This document shows, piece after piece, positions 16,451-25,494 of a stretch of DNA of 64,000 nucleotides. The notes beneath the pieces were generated by a model. It had not been told where the DNA came from and did not search any database. It worked only from the letters and a program-made list of their open reading frames with translations. Each line of letters begins with the position of its first letter. Position 1 is the stretch's first letter. The stretch spans positions 1,984,001 to 2,048,000 of the forward strand of contig NZ_CP119573.1 of NCBI RefSeq assembly GCF_029278605.1, given 5' to 3'. This DNA is from Cupriavidus sp. WKF15 (GTDB taxonomy: Bacteria; Pseudomonadota; Gammaproteobacteria; Burkholderiales; Burkholderiaceae). Position numbers and translations under genes: made by a program.

Positions 16451-17524
16451 ATGGAAGCGCCGCATTCATTTGTTTATGAGTCACATGCAGCTCGCGTCTT
16501 GTTCGGCACTGGCACGTCGGACCAGGTTGCCGAAGAGGTCAAGCGGCTCGGTGGCAGGCGTGTCCTGGTGCTCAGCACGCCCAACCAGGTGGCCGAAGCG
16601 CAGCGCATTTCGGATCTGCTGGGCACGCTGTCAGCAGGCATCTTCGCCGGCGCGGTCATGCATGTGCCGATCGAGAGCGCGCGCGAGGCCGTGGCGCAAG
16701 CTCGTGCGGCTGGCGCCGACTGCGCAGTGGCCATCGGCGGCGGTTCGACCACCGGCCTGGGCAAAGCCATTGCACTGGAAACCGGCATGCCGGTCCTTGC
16801 CATTCCGACCAGCTACGCCGGCTCGGAAATGACGCCGATCTACGGCATCACGGAGGCAGGCCTGAAGAAGACCGGGCGAGACCTGCGCGTGCTGCCGCGC
16901 ACCGTCATTTACGACCCGGCACTGACAGTCGGACTGCCTCCCGGGCTGACCGTGACCAGCGGCCTGAACGCGATTGCCCATGCAGCCGAAGGCCTCTACG
17001 CGCGCGATGCCAACCCGGTGATGTCGCTGATGGCCGAGGAGGGCATCCGGGCACTGGCCAGCGGCATACCTGCTGTCTTCCGCGAGCCGGCCGACCTGGA
17101 CGCGCGCGCGCAGTGCCTGTACGGCGCATGGCTATGCGGCACGGTACTAGCCAGCGTCGGCATGGCGCTTCATCACAAGCTATGCCACACGCTGGGCGGC
17201 AGCTTCAACCTGCCGCATGCCGAGACCCACACCATCGTCTTGCCCCATGCCATGGCGTACAACGCGGCAGCGGCACCGGAAGCCATGGCGCGGATCCAGC
17301 GGGCCACCGGCGCCACCGGTGCATCGGCAGCCGCGGCATTGTTTGACCTGGCAGAGCGCCATGGTGCGCCGGTTGCCTTGCGCGATATCGGCATGCGCGA
17401 AGAGGACCTCGATCGCGCCGCCGACATCGCGCTGGCCAACCCCTACTGGAATCCCCGCGCGATCGAGCGCGAGGCCATCAGAGCCCTGTTGCAGGCCGCC
17501 TACGACGGCGCACGGCCGGCCTGA
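16451..17524 (+). CDS. Maleylacetate reductase
   Basis: The 357-residue iron-type alcohol dehydrogenase family member reduces maleylacetate to 3-oxoadipate with NAD(P)H, the last step of the hydroxyquinol branch. Visible motifs are the dinucleotide site AVAIGGGSTTGLGKAIAL, then PTSYAGSEMTPIYGIT, and the metal-site region NAIAHAAEGLYA with GMALHHKLCHTLGG and LPHAETHTIVLPHA. Short length (about 350 aa) and PTSYAGSE are characteristic of maleylacetate reductases. The frame is open from 16205, but the ATG at 16451 has AGGAAAGAG before it and gives the family N-terminus. Partner enzyme: the hydroxyquinol dioxygenase at 25495-26373. Confidence 0.9.
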   Translation: MEAPHSFVYESHAARVLFGTGTSDQVAEEVKRLGGRRVLVLSTPNQVAEAQRISDLLGTLSAGIFAGAVMHVPIESAREAVAQARAAGADCAVAIGGGSTTGLGKAIALETGMPVLAIPTSYAGSEMTPIYGITEAGLKKTGRDLRVLPRTVIYDPALTVGLPPGLTVTSGLNAIAHAAEGLYARDANPVMSLMAEEGIRALASGIPAVFREPADLDARAQCLYGAWLCGTVLASVGMALHHKLCHTLGGSFNLPHAETHTIVLPHAMAYNAAAAPEAMARIQRATGATGASAAAALFDLAERHGAPVALRDIGMREEDLDRAADIALANPYWNPRAIEREAIRALLQAAYDGARPA

Positions 17525-17564
17525 AGACATGAACGCAATAACAACGTGAGACTGGAGTCAGAGC

Positions 17565-18437
17565 ATGAAGATTGGCTTTATCGGAACCGGCAAGATTGGC
17601 TTGCCGATGGCGCGTCATCTGGCCGCGGCGGGAAATGATGTCCTGGTCTATGACGTCGCGCCGGCCCAGGTGGAGGCCGCCAGGCAGGCCGGCCTGGCCG
17701 CTGCTGCGTCGTTGGCCGAAGCGGTGGCACAGGCCGAGGTAGTGTTCAGCTCCATGCCCAACGATGCCGCGTTCCTGGCTGTGTCGGGCGAGGTCGCTGC
17801 GGCGGCCAGGCATGGCACGATCTACGTCGACACCAGCACGATCTCTCCGGGCTCATCGGCCGCCGCAGCCCCAGCGCTCGCCGAGCGCGATATCGGCTAC
17901 CTGCGCGTGACCGTATCGGGCAACAGCCATATGGCTGAGGCTGCCAAGCTGACCGCCCTGGCTTCGGGGCCGAGGGCCGCCTACGAACGGATCAAGCCGC
18001 TGCTGGCTGCGCTGGGGCCGGCGCAGTTCTACCTTGGCGAGGCGGAAGAGGCGCGCCTGATGAAGCTGGTCGTCAACCTGCTGATCGGCCTGACCAGCGG
18101 CATGCTGGCCGAAGCCCTGACGCTGGGGAAGAAGGGCGGCCTCGACTGGGCGGCCATGTGGGAGGTGATTACCGCCAGCGCTGTGGCTTCGCCGATCGTG
18201 AAGGCAAAGTCCGCGCAGCTGGCCGTGCACGACTACACGCCGACGTTCACGGTAGAGCAGATGCTAAAGGATGTCGGGCTGATCCTGGACGCAGGTGCGC
18301 AACTGCACGTGCCGATGGGCCTGACCGCGTTGCTTGGGCAGATGTTGCAGGGTGCCGCGGCGCAGGGCATGGCCGGCGACGATTATGCGGCGGTGATCAA
18401 GTCGGAGGGGCTGGCCGCCGGCATGCATCCGGGCTAG
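17565..18437 (+). CDS. NAD(P)-dependent beta-hydroxyacid dehydrogenase (HIBADH family)
   Basis: The 290-residue protein has a Rossmann start GFIGTGKIGLPMARHLAAAG and the family substrate motif in slightly changed form (VTVSGNSHMAEAAKLTALASG). The catalytic lysine region is EARLMKLVVNLLIG. Relatives oxidise 3-hydroxyisobutyrate or reduce tartronate semialdehyde. VTVSGN in place of the usual DAPVSGG suggests a different substrate. It lies 40 bp downstream of maleylacetate reductase and probably shares its transcript. It may act on an intermediate of the aromatic pathway; nothing in the sequence fixes the substrate. Confidence 0.82.
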   Translation: MKIGFIGTGKIGLPMARHLAAAGNDVLVYDVAPAQVEAARQAGLAAAASLAEAVAQAEVVFSSMPNDAAFLAVSGEVAAAARHGTIYVDTSTISPGSSAAAAPALAERDIGYLRVTVSGNSHMAEAAKLTALASGPRAAYERIKPLLAALGPAQFYLGEAEEARLMKLVVNLLIGLTSGMLAEALTLGKKGGLDWAAMWEVITASAVASPIVKAKSAQLAVHDYTPTFTVEQMLKDVGLILDAGAQLHVPMGLTALLGQMLQGAAAQGMAGDDYAAVIKSEGLAAGMHPG

Positions 18438-18448
18438 GACGAGCCCGG
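18429..18448 (+). terminator. Rho-independent terminator after the dehydrogenase
   Basis: CCGGGCT (18429-18435) pairs with AGCCCGG (18442-18448) around AGGACG, followed by CATTTTC. The left arm overlaps the stop codon. Confidence 0.55.
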
Positions 18449-18462
18449 CATTTTCAGGATGT

Positions 18463-18480
18463 GCCCGGGCGCACCCGGGC
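18463..18480 (-). terminator. GC-rich hairpin after the LysR gene
   Basis: GCCCGGG-CGCA-CCCGGGC forms a perfect 7-bp stem 12 bp beyond the stop of the minus-strand LysR gene. It lies between convergent genes and has no T-run on the minus strand. Confidence 0.45.
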
Positions 18481-18492
18481 CGCCGCGCCTGC

Positions 18493-19407
18493 CTACGAGG
18501 TCCACTTGCGCTCGTAGTCCATGCGCTGGAAATGGCTGACCAGGAACTCGATGAACAGCCGCACCCGCGCGGGCAGGTGGCGCCTGGTCTGGAAGGCGAT
18601 GTTGACCGTCAGCCGGGGCAGGTCCCAGTCATCGAGAATCGGGATCAGCCGGCCCGCTACGATGTCGTCGTAGAGGATGTACTTGGGCTGCACCAGGATG
18701 CCCATGCCCTCCAGCGCGGCCGCGCGCAGCACCTGGCCGTCGTTCGACTCCATGGTGCTGTGGACTGTCACGACGCGCTTTTCTTCGCCCCGCGTGAACG
18801 CCAGTTCGTTGGGCCGGTTGGCGTAGGAGTAAATCATCATCTCGTGATTGACGAGATCTTCCACGCTGCGCGGGGTCCCCCTGCGGTCCAGGTAGCGCGG
18901 CGAGGCCGCCAGCACGCGCCGGGTCTCTGCCAGGCGGCGCACGGTCAGGTTGGAGTCGGGCTCGAACTCGCGCGTCCGGATGGCCAGGTCGATGCCGCTG
19001 TCCATGATGTCGTAGTAGCGGTTGGCGGCCAGGATATTGATGCTCACCTTCGGGTAGAGCGCGGTGAACTCGGGCATCAGTGGCGCCAGATGCTTCATCG
19101 AGAACGAGAGCGAAGCGGTGATGGTCAGCATGCCACTCGGTTCGAGCAAGGTGGCGCTGACGTCCGCCTCAGCTTCCTTCATCTCCGCCAGCACGCCCTT
19201 GCAACGCTTGAAGAACTCCTCTCCGACCTGGGTCAGGAAGAGCCGGCGGGTGTTGCGCTCGATCAGCCGGGCTGCCAGCCGCTGCTCGAGCGAACTCAGG
19301 TGGCGGCTTGCGGCCGCATTCGAAATATCCAGACTTTCTGCGGCCTTGGTGATGCTGCCGAGTTCGGCTGTCTGTACAAAGAGTTCGATTTCTGTCCAGC
19401 GGTCCAT
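18493..19407 (-). CDS. LysR-family transcriptional regulator
   Basis: The 304-residue regulator has the LysR HTH at residues 1-60 (MDRWTEIELFVQTAELGSI, then KAAESLDISNAAASRHLSSL) and a substrate-binding domain behind it, starting with SGMLTITASLSFSMKHLAP. I prefer the ATG at 19407 because LysR proteins begin just before the first helix; the frame is open to 19431. It is divergent from the amidohydrolase/ABC/hydroxyquinol genes and is the likely local activator, sensing a pathway intermediate. A palindrome at 19527-19536 in the shared intergenic region is a candidate binding site. Confidence 0.88.
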   Translation of the reverse strand: MDRWTEIELFVQTAELGSITKAAESLDISNAAASRHLSSLEQRLAARLIERNTRRLFLTQVGEEFFKRCKGVLAEMKEAEADVSATLLEPSGMLTITASLSFSMKHLAPLMPEFTALYPKVSINILAANRYYDIMDSGIDLAIRTREFEPDSNLTVRRLAETRRVLAASPRYLDRRGTPRSVEDLVNHEMMIYSYANRPNELAFTRGEEKRVVTVHSTMESNDGQVLRAAALEGMGILVQPKYILYDDIVAGRLIPILDDWDLPRLTVNIAFQTRRHLPARVRLFIEFLVSHFQRMDYERKWTS

Positions 19408-19526
19408 GGCTTGTCTCCGGCGCTTTTCCACCCTGACCGGGTTTTCCGCTGAGCGGAAGGAAGATTTTCAAGTACGTCGTTTTTTTGCGCTTCTGGCGAG
19501 TATAGACTCATTCCGTGCTGGCTATA

Positions 19527-19536
19527 CAAACGTTTG
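19527..19536. promoter_or_regulatory. Palindrome in the LysR/amidohydrolase intergenic region
   Basis: CAAACGTTTG is a perfect 10-bp palindrome with AT-rich flanks (TATA before it), about 95 bp upstream of the amidohydrolase start. It lies where a LysR or LacI-type operator is expected. The identity of the binding protein is inferred from position. Confidence 0.35.
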
Positions 19537-19631
19537 CAAGAGGCGTTGGCCAGCACAGGGAACGAATACGCTGAAGAAGCGAAGGCGGCGGCTCTGACGG
19601 GTCAGCCGCCAGACAAAAGGAGACAATCGGC

Positions 19632-20972
19632 ATGACGCGTACCCTGATTCGCGGGGCGACGCTCGTCACGATGGAACCCGCTTATGGCGAGTTCGTCGGC
19701 GACCTGCTGATGGAAGGCGAGCGTATCGCCGCCATCGCGCCGCATATCGAAGCCCCCGATGCCGAGCAGATTGATGCGCGCGGCTTTATCGTGACGCCGG
19801 GCTTCATCAACGCCCACATGCACACCTGGCAGACCGCGCTGCGCGGGGTCGCCGCAGGCTGGACGCTGACCGAATACTTCCGGCAGATGCATGCCGGCCT
19901 GGCAACGCGCTTCCGACCCGAAGACATCCACATTGCGACCCTGGTCGGCGCATGGAATCAACTTGACTGCGGCACGACCACCCTGGTGGACTGGTGCCAC
20001 AACAATCCCACCCCGGCCCATAGCGACGCCGCGCTGGACGCGCTGGAGCAAGCCGGCATCCGCGCCGCATTCCTGCACGGCTCGCCCAAGCCGGATCCCC
20101 GGCCGGGCATTGCGCCGTTCTGGGAGACTCCGCATCCGCGCGGTGAAGTCGGGCGTCTCGCACGGCGGCTGCAAGGCTCGAGCCTGATCAGCCTGGGCCT
20201 GGCCATTCTCGGCCCGCACTATTCGACGATGGAGGTGGCGCTGCACGACTTTGCGCTGGCGCGCGAGTTAGGCCTGCTGGCCAGCATGCACCAGGGCGGC
20301 GGCGCTGCGCGCACGCCCGATGGCTGGGACCGGCTCGAAGCCGCAGGCCTGCTCGGGCCGCATATCAACATCGTCCACGGCAACAATCTGAGCGATGCGC
20401 AACTGGCGCGCTTTATTGCCGCGGGCATGAGTTTCTCCCTGACGCCGGAGAACGAGCTGACGCAGGGTCATGGCTTTCCCATCACGGGCCGGTTACGCAA
20501 ACTGGGAGCGACACCGTCCCTGGGTGTCGATCTGGAATCCGGCCTGTCCGGAGAAATGTTCGTGGCCGCGCGCATCGCGCTGGGCGTGCAGCGCGCGCTC
20601 GACCATGCTGCCTTCCGCGCGCAGCAAGGCGAGATCGCCATGTCCCATGAAGTGAGCTGCCGCGACGCGCTGGAATGGATCACGATGGCCGGCGCACGGA
20701 TGCTCGGCATGTCCGGGCGCATCGGTTCCCTCGCTCCGGGCAAGCAGGCCGACCTGGTGCTGATCGATGCGCGCCGGCTGAACATGATGCCGCTGCACGA
20801 CCCGGTCAGCGCAGTGGTGATGCAGGCAAGCCTGGCCAATATCGACAGCGTATTTGTTGCAGGCGAGGCGCGCAAGCGCCACGGCCGCCTGCTGGTCGAC
20901 GGGCTTCCTGCCGGGCTCAAAGCGCTGCGCGCTTCCGGCGAGCGCCTGCTCCACAAGCCTGCACACGCCTGA
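19632..20972 (+). CDS. Amidohydrolase-superfamily deaminase/chlorohydrolase (TRZ/ATZ type)
   Basis: The 446-residue metal hydrolase has GFINAHMHTWQTALRG (first HxH pair), SMHQGGGAARTP, NIVHGNNLSD and LGVDLESGLSGEMF (metal aspartate), and the C-terminal barrel closure IGSLAPGKQADLVLID. The layout matches ATZ/TRZ-like deaminases such as cytosine/guanine deaminases, hydroxydechloroatrazine hydrolase and S-adenosylhomocysteine deaminase. It probably hydrolyses an amino or other leaving group from a cyclic compound brought in by the ABC transporter encoded directly downstream. AAAGGAG lies 11 bp before the ATG at 19632. The exact substrate cannot be read from the sequence. Confidence 0.85.
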   Translation: MTRTLIRGATLVTMEPAYGEFVGDLLMEGERIAAIAPHIEAPDAEQIDARGFIVTPGFINAHMHTWQTALRGVAAGWTLTEYFRQMHAGLATRFRPEDIHIATLVGAWNQLDCGTTTLVDWCHNNPTPAHSDAALDALEQAGIRAAFLHGSPKPDPRPGIAPFWETPHPRGEVGRLARRLQGSSLISLGLAILGPHYSTMEVALHDFALARELGLLASMHQGGGAARTPDGWDRLEAAGLLGPHINIVHGNNLSDAQLARFIAAGMSFSLTPENELTQGHGFPITGRLRKLGATPSLGVDLESGLSGEMFVAARIALGVQRALDHAAFRAQQGEIAMSHEVSCRDALEWITMAGARMLGMSGRIGSLAPGKQADLVLIDARRLNMMPLHDPVSAVVMQASLANIDSVFVAGEARKRHGRLLVDGLPAGLKALRASGERLLHKPAHA

Positions 20973-20981
20973 GAGGAGATC

Positions 20982-22490
20982 ATGAACGCGATCACCGAAG
21001 TGACGCCGCTGTTCGAGATGCGCGGCATATGCAAGGACTTTCCGGGCGTCAAGGCGCTCGACGATGTGTCATTCGCGATCTATCCCGGGGAGGTGCACAT
21101 GCTCCTTGGCGAGAACGGCGCGGGCAAGTCATCGCTGATGAAAGTCCTGTGCGGAGTCTATCTGGCCGACGCTGGCGAGTTCTACCATAACGGCCGGCGC
21201 GTCAGCGTGACCGGCCCGGCCGATACCATGGGCCTGGGCATCGCCGTCATCTTCCAGGAGTTCTCGCTGGTGCCCTACCTGGACATCGCGCAGAACATCT
21301 TCCTTGGGCGCGAGCCGCGGGGCCGCGTGCCGGGCTCGGTCGACCACGCCCGCATGCATGCCGAGGCACGGCGCCTGCTGGATATCCTGGGCATGGACCT
21401 GAGCACCCACACGCCCGTGCATCGCCTGGGTGTGGCACAACAGCAGATGGTGGAGATCGCCAAGGCGCTATCGCAGGATGCCCGCATCCTGGTGCTCGAC
21501 GAGCCGACCGCGGCGCTGTCGGATCGCGAGACCGAGAAGCTGTTCGCAGTGATCGGCAAGCTCAAGGCCGAGGGCGTGTCGATGATCTATATCTCGCACC
21601 GCATGGCCGAGGTATTTGCGCTGGGCGACCGCATCACCGTGATGCGTGATGGCCGCAAGGTTGGCAGCTACCTGCCGGGCGAAGCCACACCCGATGAACT
21701 GGTGGCCCGCATGGTGGGCCGCAAGGTCGATATGAGCTACAGCCGCGAGCGCGGCAATCCCGCGGGCGAGCTGGCGCTGGAGATGTGCGGTGTTGGCGCT
21801 GACAACGGCATCGAGGACATCAGCCTGCAAGTGCGAGCAGGGGAGATCGTAGGCCTGGCGGGGCTGGTGGGGTCGGGCCGCAGCGAAGTGGCCAGGGCTG
21901 TATTCGGCGCCGACCCGGTTCGCCAGGGCGAGATCCGCATTTTCGGCAAGCCGATGAAAGGCGGCCCGGACCAGGCGCGCGCGCTTGGCGCGGCGCTGAT
22001 TCCGGAAAGCCGCAAGACCGAGGGCCTGGCGCTGATCCGCAGCGTGCGCGACAACCTGCTGCTGGCCGGGCTGCGGCGTGCCTTTCCAACGTACTGGTTT
22101 CGCGCCGGCAAGGCGGATGCACTGGCTGCGCGCGAGATCGCCCGCCTGCGCATCGCCACGCCCGACGGCGGCCAGCTCGCCCAATTTCTCTCGGGCGGCA
22201 ACCAGCAGAAGATCGTGATCGGCAAATGGCTGGTTGCGGGTTCCAGGCTGTTCATCTTCGACGAGCCGACCCGCGGCATCGACGTGGGCGCCAAGGCAGA
22301 GATCTTTGCGCTGATCGACGGGCTGGTGAAGGAGGGTGCCGCGGTCCTGCTGATCAGTTCCGAGCTTACGGAAATCATCAACGTCTGCGACCGCACCTAC
22401 GTCATGCGCGAGGGCCGTGTCGCGGGCCACCTGGTGCATACGGAAATGACCGAGGAAAGCATTCTGCAACTGGGGATGAACGATGCCTGA
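20982..22490 (+). CDS. Carbohydrate-type ABC transporter ATPase (RbsA family)
   Basis: The 502-residue protein carries two fused ABC domains, as in RbsA/MglA/XylG. The first has Walker A GENGAGKSSLMK, signature-like VAQQQMVEIAKALS and Walker B ILVLDEPTAALS. The second has the degenerate P-loop GLVGSGRSEVARAVFG, signature LSGGNQQKIVIGKWL and FIFDEPTRGIDVG. Loss of the P-loop lysine in the second domain is normal for this group. It energises uptake through the two following permeases and the binding protein. It starts 9 bp after the amidohydrolase and overlaps the next gene by 8 bp. Confidence 0.93.
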   Translation: MNAITEVTPLFEMRGICKDFPGVKALDDVSFAIYPGEVHMLLGENGAGKSSLMKVLCGVYLADAGEFYHNGRRVSVTGPADTMGLGIAVIFQEFSLVPYLDIAQNIFLGREPRGRVPGSVDHARMHAEARRLLDILGMDLSTHTPVHRLGVAQQQMVEIAKALSQDARILVLDEPTAALSDRETEKLFAVIGKLKAEGVSMIYISHRMAEVFALGDRITVMRDGRKVGSYLPGEATPDELVARMVGRKVDMSYSRERGNPAGELALEMCGVGADNGIEDISLQVRAGEIVGLAGLVGSGRSEVARAVFGADPVRQGEIRIFGKPMKGGPDQARALGAALIPESRKTEGLALIRSVRDNLLLAGLRRAFPTYWFRAGKADALAAREIARLRIATPDGGQLAQFLSGGNQQKIVIGKWLVAGSRLFIFDEPTRGIDVGAKAEIFALIDGLVKEGAAVLLISSELTEIINVCDRTYVMREGRVAGHLVHTEMTEESILQLGMNDA

Positions 22491-23469
22491 CATGACTGAA
22501 ATGCCTCACACCCAAGCCGTCCCACGCACGGGTGCGCTGCCCTTTGCGCCGGCGCTGGGGAAGCTCCCCGGCTCGGTCTGGGTGCTGCTGTTGCTGACAC
22601 TGGCATTTGCCGTTGGTGGTGACGGCTTCCTGAGCGTGGCCAACCTGCTCAATGTGGGCACGCAGTCTTCCGTCCTGCTGCTGATCGCCTTGCCGATGAC
22701 GCTGATCATCATGACAGAGGGGCTGGACCTGTCGATGGGCGCCGTCCTCACGCTGTGCGGCGTGGTGCTGGCCATGGTGATGGTATCCACCGGCTCGCTG
22801 CCGCTGGCGTTGGCGGCGGCTCTTGGTGCCGGGCTGCTGTTCGGTGTGCTGAATGGGGTGCTGGTGGCCGCCCTGGGGATTCCGCCCTTCGTCGCTACCC
22901 TCGGCACGCTCGGCGTGGCGCAGGGACTGTCACTCGTTCTCACTGATGGGCAGAGCGTGGTGGGCGTCGGAGACACGATACCGCTGCTCTACTCGGGGGA
23001 ACTGCTCGGCGTCCCGGTGCCGCTCTGGGGTGCCATGGCCTTCTACGGCCTGTTCCACTGGCTGCTCTACCGCACCCGCTTCGGCACCTATGTGTTCGCC
23101 CTGGGCGGCAACCGCGAAGCCCTCAAGTTCGCCGGCGTGCGCACCAGTCGCTGGCTGGTTGCCGTGTATGCGCTCGGCGGCGTCATGGCGGGTGTGGCCG
23201 CGCTGCTGCTGACGGCGCGCATGAATGCCGGCCATCCCACGGCGGCGCTCGGGCTGGAATTCGACGCCATCGCCGCCGTGGCGGTCGGCGGTACCACGTT
23301 CGATCGCGGCAACGGCTGGCTGCCGGGCACGGTGCTGGGCGTGCTGGCGGTCGGCGTGCTGCGCAACGGCCTGAACTTGCTGGGCGTGCAATCGTCGGTC
23401 CAGGTAGCGGCCATCGGCCTGCTGGTACTGGTCGTGCTGCTGATCGAATCCATCAAGGGGAAAGCATGA
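22483..23469 (+). CDS. ABC transporter permease 1 (RbsC family)
   Basis: The 328-residue polytopic inner-membrane protein has the RbsC hallmark TEGLDLSMGAVLTLCG. Other family blocks are GVLNGVLVAALGIPPFVATLGT, ALGGNREALKFAGV and AVAVGGTTFDRGNGW. Roughly eight to ten hydrophobic helices are visible. It overlaps the ATPase gene by 8 bp and the second permease by 4 bp, so the subunits are translationally coupled. Together with the second permease it would form a heterodimeric channel; many RbsC systems use one permease twice, so two genes point to a specialised importer. Confidence 0.9.
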   Translation: MPDMTEMPHTQAVPRTGALPFAPALGKLPGSVWVLLLLTLAFAVGGDGFLSVANLLNVGTQSSVLLLIALPMTLIIMTEGLDLSMGAVLTLCGVVLAMVMVSTGSLPLALAAALGAGLLFGVLNGVLVAALGIPPFVATLGTLGVAQGLSLVLTDGQSVVGVGDTIPLLYSGELLGVPVPLWGAMAFYGLFHWLLYRTRFGTYVFALGGNREALKFAGVRTSRWLVAVYALGGVMAGVAALLLTARMNAGHPTAALGLEFDAIAAVAVGGTTFDRGNGWLPGTVLGVLAVGVLRNGLNLLGVQSSVQVAAIGLLVLVVLLIESIKGKA

Positions 23470-24431
23470 ATACCGCCATCTCATGGGCGCCGCTGTCGGC
23501 GGACGCGCGTTCCTTTGCTTACCGCCTGTTTGCGCTCGGCTTGCTGTGCGCGGCGCTGGCGGTGGCCTCCGACGCCTTCCTGACACTGGGCAACCTGCTC
23601 AATGTGTTGCGCCAGGCCAGCCTGTTGTTCCTGCTGGCCTCCGGACTGACATTAGTGATCCTGACCGGCGGTCTGGACCTGTCGGTCGGGGCCAATGTGG
23701 CAATGTCAGCCTGCCTGGCAGCGACCGTGATGAAGGCCACCGGTTCGACGATGCTCGGCGTGGGCGTTGGCCTGGGCAGCGGCGTGCTGATCGGGCTGGG
23801 CAATGGCTTGCTGGTAGCCGCGTTGCGCATCCCGCCCTTCATTGCCACCTACGGGATGCTGTGGGTGTTGCACGGGCTGACCTACTGGTTCATGGCCGGC
23901 GAGACCATCCACGGCTTCGCCCCGGCGTTCCGCGCGATCGGCAGTGGCTACCTGTGGGGTGTGCCGGTCCCGGTATTCCTGATGCTGGCGTTCCTGGTGG
24001 CCGGTACGGCGATCTCGCAAAAGACCATTTACGGCCAGGAGATCTATGCCATTGGCGCCAATCCCGTAGCCGCCAGGCTGTCGGGCGTGCCGGTTACGCG
24101 GCGGCTGGTGCTGGTCTACGTGGTGAGCGGCGCCATGGCGGGCCTGGCCAGCCTGGTGTTCCTGGCGCGCCTCAATTCCGCCGAGGGGGATATCGGCGAG
24201 ACGCTGACGCTGCCGGCCATTGCCGCGGTACTGATCGGCGGCACCTCGCTCTTCGGCGGTGTGGGGCGGGTGTCCGGCACGCTGGTGGGCGCCATCATCC
24301 TGACGCTGGTGCTCAACGGCATGAACCTGCTTACCGTCAGCGCCAACTGGCAGCCGCTGGTGACCGGTGTCATCGTGGTACTCGCGGTCTTTCTGGACGC
24401 CGTGTCACGGCGCCGCCGCGGCACCCGCTAG
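23466..24431 (+). CDS. ABC transporter permease 2 (RbsC family)
   Basis: The 321-residue permease is a paralogue of its neighbour. It has TGGLDLSVGANVAMSACLA, GNGLLVAALRIPPFIATYGM, GANPVAARLSGV and IGGTSLFGGVG. It is hydrophobic throughout with a short cytoplasmic N-terminus and a basic C-terminal tail (SRRRRGTR). The ATG overlaps the first permease stop (ATGA). It should pair with the first permease. A GCCGGC...GCCGGC stem at 24448-24469 separates it from the binding-protein gene and might set different expression levels, which is speculative. Confidence 0.9.
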   Translation: MNTAISWAPLSADARSFAYRLFALGLLCAALAVASDAFLTLGNLLNVLRQASLLFLLASGLTLVILTGGLDLSVGANVAMSACLAATVMKATGSTMLGVGVGLGSGVLIGLGNGLLVAALRIPPFIATYGMLWVLHGLTYWFMAGETIHGFAPAFRAIGSGYLWGVPVPVFLMLAFLVAGTAISQKTIYGQEIYAIGANPVAARLSGVPVTRRLVLVYVVSGAMAGLASLVFLARLNSAEGDIGETLTLPAIAAVLIGGTSLFGGVGRVSGTLVGAIILTLVLNGMNLLTVSANWQPLVTGVIVVLAVFLDAVSRRRRGTR

Positions 24432-24495
24432 GCGAATCGGCATCACAGCCGGCTGACACCCATGCCGGCACTACTTAAAATCAAGGAGACCAGAC

Positions 24496-25464
24496 ATGCA
24501 AGCGCGTAACCTCAGGCAGTTCGCCGCAATGGTGGCTTTCGGACTGGCGGCCATGCCAGTCGCCCATGCCGATGGCGAACGGATCGCCGTCTTCACCAAG
24601 AACCAGACCAACCCGTACTTCCAGGTAGTGCGACAGGGCGCAGATGCGGCGGCAAAGAGCATGAACGCAAAGGTCACGCACTACATCCCCACCAAGCCGG
24701 ACAGCATTCCGGAGCAGATGAGCCAGATCGAGGATGTCATCGTCAGGAAGCCGGATGCGGTGGTATTCATTCCGGTGGACTACAAGGCCATGGGGCCGGG
24801 TGTCAAGAAGCTCAACGCGGCCAATATCCCGGTGGTCAACGTGACCGACCGCAGCGACGTCGGCACGTTCGTGTCCTTCGTCGGTGCCAGCGACTACGAA
24901 CTCGGCCTGAAGACCGCCACGCATCTGTTCAACGCCATGGGCGGCAAGGGCAATGTGGTGCTGCTGGAGGGCATCAAGGGCTCGCTGACCAATGTCGACC
25001 GCGTGCGCGGCGTGAACGACGCGCTCAAGGCATTCCCCAAGGTGAAGCTGCTGGCCGCGCAGCCCGCCAACTACCAGCGCCTGCAGGCCTTGCAGGTGAT
25101 GGAAAACCTGATGCAGTCCTACCCGCAGATCGATGCCGTATTCGCCGCCAACGACGCCATGGCGATCGGGGCCATCGAAGCCTTGCAGGGGGCCAACCGC
25201 AAGGCTCTGGTTTCCGGCATCAACGGCACCAAGGAAGCGATCGACGCGATCAAGGCTGGCACGATGCTCGCCACTGGCGACTACAACGGCTTTGCCCAGG
25301 GCTGTCTGGGCGCCATGGCGGCGATCCGCAAGTTGCGCGGGCTGCCGGTGAAGCAGGACATCGTGCTGCCGGCCGTCGTGATCGACAAGACCAATTACCA
25401 GCCGCTGGACGTTCCTGTTGAAAAACGCGCCTGCCCGCGCTGGGAAGACGGTGCCAAGGCGTAG
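24496..25464 (+). CDS. ABC transporter periplasmic binding protein (RbsB family)
   Basis: The 322-residue protein begins with a signal peptide (basic MQARNLR, a hydrophobic run, cleavage after PVAHA). A type I periplasmic binding fold follows: IAVFTKNQTNPYFQVVRQGA, VIVRKPDAVVFIPVD, FAANDAMAIGAIEAL and TGDYNGFAQGCLG. Homologues bind sugars, polyols or nucleosides; the ligand here may instead be an unusual cyclic compound, given the catabolic neighbours. AAGGAGA lies before the ATG. It is the substrate-capture partner of the RbsA-like ATPase and two permeases. Confidence 0.9.
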   Translation: MQARNLRQFAAMVAFGLAAMPVAHADGERIAVFTKNQTNPYFQVVRQGADAAAKSMNAKVTHYIPTKPDSIPEQMSQIEDVIVRKPDAVVFIPVDYKAMGPGVKKLNAANIPVVNVTDRSDVGTFVSFVGASDYELGLKTATHLFNAMGGKGNVVLLEGIKGSLTNVDRVRGVNDALKAFPKVKLLAAQPANYQRLQALQVMENLMQSYPQIDAVFAANDAMAIGAIEALQGANRKALVSGINGTKEAIDAIKAGTMLATGDYNGFAQGCLGAMAAIRKLRGLPVKQDIVLPAVVIDKTNYQPLDVPVEKRACPRWEDGAKA

Positions 25465-25494
25465 TGTCCGGCAAACCATCAAGGAGTGACAAAC